A stretch of 64,000 bases of DNA, taken from contig NZ_KQ948470.1 of the NCBI RefSeq assembly GCF_001514115.1, positions 124,001 to 188,000 on the forward strand, read 5' to 3'. Below the pieces are notes generated by a model that did not search any database, was not told the origin of the DNA, and saw nothing but the letters and a program-made list of their open reading frames with translations. Positions 40,918-48,800 of this stretch are shown here, piece after piece (within the stretch, counting starts at the first letter, position 1; every line of letters begins with the position of its first letter). Made by a program: the position numbers and the translations under genes. The stretch comes from Streptomyces olivochromogenes. Lineage in GTDB: Bacteria; Actinomycetota; Actinomycetes; Streptomycetales; Streptomycetaceae.

Positions 40918-42069
40918 TCACCTCTCCAAGAAGGTGAACAGGTCTTCCCACCTGCGGACGATCTCGTCCGTCGTGTAGCGCTGGATGTTGACGCGGGCCG
41001 CCTCGCCCATGCGGTCGCGCAGGTCCTTGTCGGACATCAGGGTGTCGAGACGGCGGGCCAGTTCCCCGGTGTTGCCCAGGGCCGCCAGGAGACCGTCCTC
41101 GCCGTCCTGGACGATCTCGTGGACGCCGGGTGCGCAGTCGAAGGCGGCACACGGGAGGGCGGTCGCCATGGCCTCCATGAGGGCGAGGGGGAAGCCCTCG
41201 CCGCGGGAGGACAGGACGAAGACGGAACCGCCGCGCAGGGCGCCGGGTACGTCGCTGGTGCGGCCCATCCACTCGACGGAGTCGTCGAGGCCCAGGGCGG
41301 TGCACTGCTTCTTGAGCATCTCCTCGTCCTCGCCGGAGCCGAAGATCCGCAAGGTCCAGTCGGGATGGCGGGGCGCCACCTCGGCCCAGGTGTCGAGGAG
41401 CATGTCGATGCCCTTCTGGTCCGAGAGCCGGCCGACGCTGACGACGACGTTCTCGGTGCGCGAGGAGGGCACCTCGGGCATGAAGGGGATCGGGTTCGGC
41501 ATGAAGGACGCGTTGTCGAGGCCCTGGCGGATCCACAGGTCGGCGTCCTCGCGGGTGAGCGCGAGCATCCGGTCGACGTCCTTGTAGTGCTTCTGCACCC
41601 GTCCGAAGCGCGAGGTCGCCTTCGAGTACGCGAAGGACTCGTGGCTCATGCCGATGACGGTCAGGCCGGTGGTGTCGGCGAGCTCCACCCACTCCATCGC
41701 CCACACCTGCGTGACGATCACGACGGCGCCGGGGCGCGCGGCCCGGAACAGCCGGGTCAGCTTGGCGGCCTGCTCGCGCATGCCCGCCGCCCGTTCGGCG
41801 CGCAGCCTGCGCTCGGCGACGTTGAGCCGCCCCTTGATGCCGCGCGCGGAGCCCACGCGCGGCGGGTGGGCGTCGTACAACGTCGTGGTGGGGTACGGGA
41901 GTTCGCCGAGCTCCTGGACGACCGCGGGCTCGGTGATGCCGATGACGTGGACGCGGTGGCCGCGCTCGGTGAACAGCCGGGCCATCTGGTGCGACCAGCT
42001 GGTCACGCCGCCGAGCTCGTCGACGCTGTTGGAGACGAAGAAGACGTCCCGCTCGCTGTACGCGGTCAC
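40918..42069 (-). CDS. GT4 family glycosyltransferase
   Basis: 383 residues from GTG at 42069, overlapping the upstream stop as GTGA with RBS GGAGG at 42074-42078. It has the GT-B fold: N-terminal VSNSVDELGGVTSWSHQMAR, linker PIPFMPEVPSS, then C-terminal VVVSVGRLSDQKGIDMLLD and the EX7E donor site in SSRGEGFPLALMEAMATALP (~300). Retaining transferase using an NDP-sugar in the cytoplasm. Translationally coupled to the GT2-TagF gene and therefore likely to act on the same glycopolymer. ARVNIQRYTTDEIVRRWEDL is the usual GT4 tail. Confidence 0.92.
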   Translation of the reverse strand: MTAYSERDVFFVSNSVDELGGVTSWSHQMARLFTERGHRVHVIGITEPAVVQELGELPYPTTTLYDAHPPRVGSARGIKGRLNVAERRLRAERAAGMREQAAKLTRLFRAARPGAVVIVTQVWAMEWVELADTTGLTVIGMSHESFAYSKATSRFGRVQKHYKDVDRMLALTREDADLWIRQGLDNASFMPNPIPFMPEVPSSRTENVVVSVGRLSDQKGIDMLLDTWAEVAPRHPDWTLRIFGSGEDEEMLKKQCTALGLDDSVEWMGRTSDVPGALRGGSVFVLSSRGEGFPLALMEAMATALPCAAFDCAPGVHEIVQDGEDGLLAALGNTGELARRLDTLMSDKDLRDRMGEAARVNIQRYTTDEIVRRWEDLFTFLER

Positions 42070-44975
42070 GCGCGCCTCCACTGGGAGAAGAACTGGTCGA
42101 CGATGCTCTGCGCGGCGTTGCCCTGGTCGAACTCGCCGAAGTCGGCGACGAACCGCTCGCGCGGGGCCGCGTACTTCACCTTCTGCTCCTCCAGCGATTC
42201 CAGGACCGCGTGCAGCTCGTCCTCGGTGCGGACGACCGGGCCGGGGGCCCTCTCCAGCAGGTCGAAGTAGGTTCCTCGGCCCTCGTGCACGTACTCGTCG
42301 TAGTCGTACGTGAAGAAGAACATCGGGCGGTCGAGGAGGGAGTAGTCGAACATCACGGACGAGTAGTCGGTGATCAGACCGTCGGCAAGCGCCAGCAGGG
42401 GGGTCATGTCGTGGTAGTCCGTCACGTCGATGACCCGGCCGCGCACGGAGGGCGGCAGCACGACGTGGTTGAGGTAGTGCGAGCGGACCAGGAGGACATA
42501 GCGGTCGCCGAAGGTGTCGGCGAAGCGCTCCACGTCGAAGGGCAGCTCGAACCGGCGCTTGCCGCCGCGCTGACGGAAGGTCGGCGCGTACAGCAGGATC
42601 TGCTTGTCCTCCGGGATGCCGAACTCGGCCGCCAGCGCACCGCGTTCCCGCTGCCCGGTGGCCTCCTCGTGCTGCTTGGCCTGGACGAGCGCGTCGTTGC
42701 GCGGGTAGCCCACCCGCAGCAGCGTCCGCTCCTGGAGCCGGAACGCCCGCGCGAGGGTGCGCACGTCGTGCTCGGAGCGGATCAGGAAGCGGTCGAAGCG
42801 GTCGAGGGTGCGCTGCTGCTCGGCCTGCTCCTCACGGGACTTGAGCTTCCACTCCGGCTCGTCGAAGCCCATCCGCTTGAGCGCCGAACCGTGCCAGGTC
42901 TGGATGTACGTCGTCTCGGGCCGCTTGGTGACCTTCAGCGGGTAGCTCTGGTTGTCGACCCAGAACTCGGCCTGGGCGAGCGCCTTGAGGTACGGCAGCG
43001 ACCAGCGGCGTACGAGGGTGGCGTCGTCCGGGAAGCCCTGGGGGCTGTCCGCGTAGGCCCACACGGCCTCGAACTCCAGGCCCTGGCGGCGCATCTCCTC
43101 GTAGATGGCCTTGGGGCTGTCGCTGTACTGCCGGCCCAGGTGGCTCTCGAAGACGACGAGGCCCTTCTTGACGGGCAGGCGGCTGAACACGTCGTGGTAG
43201 ACGCGCAGCTTGGTGTCGCCGGAGGCGAGTTCCTTGCGCAGCGCCTTGACCTTGCGGTAGCCGGTCTTGGCGAGCCGCCCGGTCGGGCCCTGCACACCGC
43301 GCTGGACGAGTTCGTTGGCCTTCTTGTCCGGCACGAGCCGGAAGGAGAGGTGGCCGCGGGAGGAGACCTCGGGCTCGATGCGGTCGGCGACCAGCCGGGT
43401 CAGGCGGGGCCGGACGGGCAGGTGCCCCTGGGCCAGCTCGGGCTCGGAGGCCGTGAGCCGGGTCGTGGTGCGGACCGTCCCCGCGCCTTCGCCCTCACCG
43501 GCGACGGCGAGGTGGAGGCGTACGTCCCAGACCGCGTCCACGATGCCGAGCGGGCGCAGGCCCTTGGCGAGGTCGGCCGAGGCCTCCCAGGCGATGGCCT
43601 CGCCCTCGTGCCGCACGGTGGCCACGGGGAAGCGGAAGGTCTGGAAGCGCACGCCCGGACGGCGGGCGTAGAACTCCAGCTGCGCGGAGAGCCGGGCGTC
43701 GGAGGGGATCACGCCGAGCGGGTTGGTGATGCGCCCGGCCAGCCGGACGGTGCCGTCGGTCTCCGCGTATCCGGTCAGCGCGTTGCGCAGGAACATCTTC
43801 TCGACCGGCTTGGTGTGGTAGCCGAGCTCGGTGACGTCCAGGACGTGCCGGGCGAAGGCGTCGTGCTCGATGTGCTCGGCGCACCAGTACACGCGCCCCT
43901 CGTGCTCGACGAGCGGCGAGGAGATCTTGTCGCGGTTGCTGAGCGTGTCCACCGCGGGCAGCAGGTTGTCCCAGTCGGCCTCGTGGAGGAGGTACGCGCA
44001 GATGGCGTGGATCGGCTCGATCTCGTCGAAGGCGACGCGGTCGATCGACTCCAGGTAGGCGCGCGCGATCTGCGCGAACTCCTGGCGGTAGGTCTCGTCA
44101 CGGAAGGGCAGCTCGCGCAGGTGCAGCACCAGGTCGTGCTTGAGCCACTTGACGTCCTTGGCGAACTTCAGCTCCAGCAGTCCGTGGTCGGCGAGGAGCT
44201 GGTCGACCCGGCGGTGGATCTCCATGCGGTGCGTGAAGTTGGCGATCTCGTCACGCCGGTTGCTGATGGACTTGGCGGCCGCCTTCTCGACGATCCGCCA
44301 GTCGTACACCCGGTTCGGGATGAGCGTGATGCGCCGCGCGGCCACGTAGGCCTGCGCGGAGAACAGCAGGTCCTCGTAGTGGATCCCGACCGGGAACTCG
44401 AGGCCCTCATCGAGCAGGAACTGCCTGCGGTAGCACTTGTTCGTCGACAGCGTGTCGAAGACCAGCAGGTCGGGCAGCTCGGAGATGGACTCCAGGGTGC
44501 GGGTGCGGTCGTACAGCCAGGGGTACCACTTGACCTCCTTGCCGGTGCGCGAGTCGACGTGCACACGCACGCACAGGCCCGAGACGAGGTCCGCGCCGGT
44601 GGACTCGGCGGCCTCCAGCATGTTGCGGCAGGCGTTGCGCTCCAGGACGTCGTCACTGTCCAGGAAGAGGACGTAGTCGCCGCGGGCCTGCTGGATGCCG
44701 TGGTTGCGGGGGGCGCCGCAGCCGCCACTGTTCTCGGGCAGCCTGAAGGCCCGGACGCGGTCCGGGTGCGCGGCGGCCAGTCGCTGCGCCACGTCGTACG
44801 AGCCGTCCGTGCTGCGGTCGTCGACGATGACGACTTCGACGCCGCGCAGGGTCTGGTCGAGAACGGAGCGCACGGCCGTCGTCAGCCGGGACGCGTCGTT
44901 GTAGACGATCACGACCACGGACACGGCGGGCACGGCTGCTGTTTCTGCTGGCGGGCGGGGGTGATCCACACTCAT
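42066..44975 (-). CDS. Large GT2 / beta-domain / TagF-like fusion (paralogue 4)
   Basis: 969 residues from ATG at 44975 (ATG at 44993 and GTG at 44969 are alternatives). The GT-A family 2 domain (~15-240: VVVIVYNDAS, VDDRSTDGS, ENSGGCGAPRN, FLDSDD) resembles the stand-alone GT2 enzyme at 30667. A middle region of predicted strands (~400-540) follows. The C-terminal TagF domain (~600-960) has QTWHGSALKRMGFDE (~695), RSHYLNH and TDYSSVMFDYSLLDRP (~870), with the catalytic His intact. It probably polymerises or primes glycerol phosphate and adds sugar. It sits between gtrA and the GT4 gene in one operon and is more distant from the three tandem fusions at 16.5-23.5 kb. Confidence 0.9.
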   Translation of the reverse strand: MSVDHPRPPAETAAVPAVSVVVIVYNDASRLTTAVRSVLDQTLRGVEVVIVDDRSTDGSYDVAQRLAAAHPDRVRAFRLPENSGGCGAPRNHGIQQARGDYVLFLDSDDVLERNACRNMLEAAESTGADLVSGLCVRVHVDSRTGKEVKWYPWLYDRTRTLESISELPDLLVFDTLSTNKCYRRQFLLDEGLEFPVGIHYEDLLFSAQAYVAARRITLIPNRVYDWRIVEKAAAKSISNRRDEIANFTHRMEIHRRVDQLLADHGLLELKFAKDVKWLKHDLVLHLRELPFRDETYRQEFAQIARAYLESIDRVAFDEIEPIHAICAYLLHEADWDNLLPAVDTLSNRDKISSPLVEHEGRVYWCAEHIEHDAFARHVLDVTELGYHTKPVEKMFLRNALTGYAETDGTVRLAGRITNPLGVIPSDARLSAQLEFYARRPGVRFQTFRFPVATVRHEGEAIAWEASADLAKGLRPLGIVDAVWDVRLHLAVAGEGEGAGTVRTTTRLTASEPELAQGHLPVRPRLTRLVADRIEPEVSSRGHLSFRLVPDKKANELVQRGVQGPTGRLAKTGYRKVKALRKELASGDTKLRVYHDVFSRLPVKKGLVVFESHLGRQYSDSPKAIYEEMRRQGLEFEAVWAYADSPQGFPDDATLVRRWSLPYLKALAQAEFWVDNQSYPLKVTKRPETTYIQTWHGSALKRMGFDEPEWKLKSREEQAEQQRTLDRFDRFLIRSEHDVRTLARAFRLQERTLLRVGYPRNDALVQAKQHEEATGQRERGALAAEFGIPEDKQILLYAPTFRQRGGKRRFELPFDVERFADTFGDRYVLLVRSHYLNHVVLPPSVRGRVIDVTDYHDMTPLLALADGLITDYSSVMFDYSLLDRPMFFFTYDYDEYVHEGRGTYFDLLERAPGPVVRTEDELHAVLESLEEQKVKYAAPRERFVADFGEFDQGNAAQSIVDQFFSQWRRA

Positions 44976-45006
44976 CCTATTAATGCTAGACATTCCTGAT
45001 GGTTCA

Positions 45007-45043
45007 ACCTAGGCGATCTAGTCCATTTGCGTATCACCTAGGT
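45007..45043. repeat. Inverted repeat ACCTAGG...CCTAGGT
   Basis: ACCTAGG (45007-45013) and CCTAGGT (45037-45043) flank 23 bp in the 105-bp gap between gtrA and the GT2-TagF gene. CCTAGG is rare in such DNA. On the minus strand TTGAAC overlaps the first arm and could be a -35 for the fusion gene. Possible internal operator-promoter. Confidence 0.4.
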
Positions 45044-45080
45044 AGATGTCGATCGCCCGCAAAGGGTTGCGGGCGGCTGT

Positions 45081-45593
45081 CTAGCGGCTGTGTTTCACCT
45101 GTTCGAACACCCAGGTGCGGTAGACCAGGAAACGGAACGCCGAGGCCAGCACGATCGACAGCGCCTTGGCCAGGTTGGAGCCGAGCGGGGTGTCCATGCC
45201 CAGACCGTGGTAGCCGATGTAGAACAGCGCGCTCTCCATGATGACGCCGATGCCGCTGAAGGCGAAGAACAGGGCGATCTGGCGTCGGGTGCGCGAGGCC
45301 CGGTCACGGTAGGCGAAGAAGCGGAAGCCGAGGTAGTTGCCGCCCATGGCGACACAGCTGGCGATGACCGTGGCGGCCATCGGGGCCCACTTCAGGCCGT
45401 GCAGGAGAAGGTTGAAGACCAGGAAGTTGACTGCGATACCGCTACCGCCGACGGCTCCGAACTTCACCACTTCGAGGACGATCCGCCGGGTCCTTTCGAT
45501 CGCCCCGGGAGGAGTGGCGGCTGGTGCGGGCTGGTGCGGCGCGGGGGCCTGTCGGCCTACACGGGCCGGCCCCTCGGAGAGATTCACGGTCAC
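45081..45593 (-). CDS. GtrA-family small membrane protein
   Basis: 170 residues from GTG at 45593, with RBS AAGGGA about 6 nt upstream. A ~35-residue Pro/Ala-rich cytoplasmic N terminus precedes four membrane helices: FGAVGGSGIAVNFLVFNLLL, MAATVIASCVAMGGNYLGF with RFFAYR, IALFFAFSGIGVIMESALFY and LAKALSIVLASAFRFLVYRT, the GtrA fold. GtrA proteins are linked to translocation of polyprenyl-linked sugars or other envelope glycosylation steps. It is the first gene of the gtrA / GT2-TagF / GT4 operon, so it may provide lipid-linked sugar for decoration. Confidence 0.92.
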   Translation of the reverse strand: MTVNLSEGPARVGRQAPAPHQPAPAATPPGAIERTRRIVLEVVKFGAVGGSGIAVNFLVFNLLLHGLKWAPMAATVIASCVAMGGNYLGFRFFAYRDRASRTRRQIALFFAFSGIGVIMESALFYIGYHGLGMDTPLGSNLAKALSIVLASAFRFLVYRTWVFEQVKHSR

Positions 45594-45703
45594 AATTGTC
45601 CCTTTTATCAGTAATAGGTAAATTCCAGTTCCGGTTTTCCCGAGAGATCCGCAAGAGCGAGGCAAGAGGGCGGCCAGGGCGCTTGCGCCTACCCGCACAA
45701 ACA

Positions 45704-45738
45704 GGGGCAGCCCCGGCCATCCCGGCCGGGGCTGCCCC
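45704..45738 (-). terminator. Terminator after NAD-glutamate dehydrogenase
   Basis: A perfect 15-bp stem (GGGGCAGCCCCGGCC, 45704-45718, with its complement at 45724-45738) and a 5-nt loop, ~110 bp past the gdhB stop. It insulates gtrA, whose promoter should lie at 45594-45700. Confidence 0.85.
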
Positions 45739-45849
45739 ATCGACGTACATCCGATCGAGTGAAACAAGTGCACTCACGAGTGAGTCAAGCGCACCCAGAG
45801 GTGAACCACGCGGGGGTCACCTCGACCCCCGCGCGTGCGTCACCGCGCT

Positions 45850-48800
45850 CTACGAGTGCGTCCGCAGAAGCGTCCGCATCGTGCGCATCGCCACCGACAG
45901 GTTCGCCAGGTCGAACGAGTCCGAGGTCTGGATCTCCTCCAGGGTGGTGCGGGCGCGGCCCAGGATCGCGGCGTTCTTCTCCTCCCAGGCCTTGAAGCGC
46001 TGCTCCGGGGTCGAGGTGCCGTTGCCGACGGCGAGCACGTCCGCGGTGAGCGCCGCGTGGGCCGCGTACAGGTCCTCGCGGATCGAGGCGCGGGCCATGG
46101 ACTGCCAGCGGTCGGCACGCGGGAGCTCGATGATGCGGTCCATGAGCTGGGTGATGTTCAGGCGGTCGGCGAGGTCGTAGTAGACCTCGGCGACGGACAT
46201 CGGGTTCTTGTCCATGCGGTCGGCCACCGCGACGATGTCCAGCGTCGGGAAGGCCGAGGAGAACCCGGCCACGTGTGTGGCCAGCTCCTCGGGCACGCCG
46301 GCGCCCGTCAGCTCCTCGAAGATCTGCTGGTACCACTCCAGGTCCGCCCCGCGCAGCAGCTTGGGCAGCTCGCCCCAGACCTGCGCGACCCCCTCGCGGA
46401 AGAAGGAGATGTTCTCGGCGAGCTGGAGCGGCTGCGGCCGGTTGTTGAGCAGCCAGCGCGTGCCCCGCTCGACGAGACGGCGCGAGTGCAGCCGGATCCT
46501 GGTCTGGACGTCGGCGGCGACGACATTGTCGAGCGCCTCCACCGCGTCCCACACCTTGCTCGACTCGAAGATCGCGCGGGCCGCGGTCTGCGCCCGGACG
46601 ATCTCCTCCAGGGACGCGCCCGTCTCCTCACGGAGGCGGTGCAGGAAGCTCGTACCACCCGTGTTGACCGTGTCGTTGACCAGGACGGTCGTCACGATCT
46701 CGCGGCGCAGCGCGTGCGCCTCGATCTGCTCGCGGAACTTCTCGCGCAGCGCGGTGGGGAAGTACGCGAACAGCAGGCTCTGCAGGTACGGGTCGTCGGG
46801 CAGCGAGGTGGCGAGCAGCTCGTCGGAGACCGTGATCTTCGTGTACGCGAGGAGCACGGCCGTCTCCGGACCGGTCAGGCCCTGCCCGGAGTTGAGCCGC
46901 TCACGGATCTGCCGCTCGTTGGGCAGGAACTCCAGCGCCCGGTCGAGGTGGCCCTCCCTGACCAGGAAGCGCAGGAAGCGCTGCTGGGCGTGGAGCATGC
47001 TCGGCGACTGGGCGAGCGCGTTGGCGATCGCCACGTTCTGCGCGTAGTTGTTGCGCAGGACCAGGGCGCCGACCTCGTCGGTCATCTCGGCGAGCAGCTT
47101 GTTGCGCTGCTTGACCGTCTGATCGCCGTTGGTCACGACCGCGTTGAGCAGGATCTTGATGTTCACCTCGTGGTCGGAGGTGTCCACGCCCGCGCTGTTG
47201 TCGATGGCGTCGGTGTTGATCTTGCCGCCGTGCTGCGCGAACTCGATCCGGCCCAGCTGGGTCAGACCGAGGTTGCCGCCCTCGCCGACGACCTTGACGC
47301 GCAGGTCGGCGCCGTCGACGCGGATGGCGTCGTTGGCCTTGTCGCCGACGTCCGCGTGCGTCTCGGCGGACGCCTTGACGTACGTACCGATGCCGCCGTT
47401 CCACAGCAGGTCGACCGGCGCCTGCAGGATCGCCTTCATCAGGTCGGCCGGGGTCATCTTGGTGACACCGGCCTCGATGCCGAGGGCCTCGCGGACGTGC
47501 GCGTTGACCGGGATCGCCTTGGCGGTCCGCGGGAAGACTCCGCCGCCGGCCGAGATCAGCTCGGTGTCGTAGTCGGCCCAGGACGAGCGCGGCAGCTCGA
47601 AGAGACGACGGCGCTCGGCGTACGAGGTCTCCGCGTCCGGGGTCGGGTCGAGGAAGATGTGCCGGTGGTCGAAGGCGGCGACCACGCGGATGTGCTCGGA
47701 GAGCAGCATGCCGTTGCCGAACACGTCACCGGACATGTCACCGACGCCGACGACGGTGAAGTCCTCGGTCTGGGTGTTGACGCCCAGCTCCCGGAAGTGC
47801 CGCTTCACGGACTCCCAGGCGCCGCGCGCGGTGATGCCCATCTTCTTGTGGTCGTATCCGGCGGAGCCGCCGGAGGCGAAGGCGTCCCCGAGCCAGAAGT
47901 TGTAGCTCTCGGCGACCTCGTTGGCGATGTCGGAGAAGGTCGCGGTGCCCTTGTCGGCGGCGACGACGAGATAGGTGTCCTCCCCGTCGTGCCGGACCAC
48001 GTCCACCGGGGGCACGACCGCGCCGGCGACCAGGTTGTCGGTGATGTCGAGCAGCGCCGAGATGAAGGTCCGGTAGCTGCGGATGCCCTCCGCGAGCCAG
48101 GCGTCGCGGTCCACGGACGGGTCGGGCAGCTGCTTGGCGACGAAGCCGCCCTTGGCGCCGACGGGCACGATGACGGTGTTCTTCACCATCTGCGCCTTGA
48201 CCAGGCCCAGGATCTCCGTCCGGAAGTCCTCACGCCGGTCGGACCAGCGCAGACCACCGCGCGCGACCTTGCCGAAGCGCAGGTGCACGCCCTCCACCTT
48301 CGGCGAGTACACCCAGATCTCGTACGCCGGTCGCGGCGCCGGCAGGTCCGGGATGGCCTGCGGGTCGAACTTCATGGAGACGTACTCGTGCGGCTTGCCG
48401 CCCAGCGCCTCCTGGAAGAAGTTGGTGCGCAGGGTCGCCTTGATGAGGGTGAGGAAGGAGCGCAGGATCCGGTCCTCGTCCAGGCTTGCCACCTGGTCGA
48501 GAGCGGCGTCCAGCTCCTCCATCAGCGCGTCGGTCAGCTCGACACCGGCGTGCTGGCGCTCCGGCGACATCCGCGCCTCGAAGAGGGAGACCAGCAGCCG
48601 GGTGGTGTGGACATTGTTTCGGAGGGTGTCCTCCATGTAGTCCTGGCTGAAGGTGGAGCCCGCCTGGCGCAGGTACTTGGCGTACGCGCGCAGCACCATC
48701 GCCTGCCGCCAGGACAGCCCGGCGCTCAGCACGAGGGCGTTGAAGCCGTCGTTCTCGGCCTCGCCGGTCCAGGTGGCGGCGAAGGCCTCCTGGAAGCGCT

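Noticed and set aside
16577..45593. Antibiotic biosynthetic gene cluster
   Set aside because: No polyketide, NRPS, terpene or RiPP core genes; content fits cell-envelope glycopolymer synthesis.
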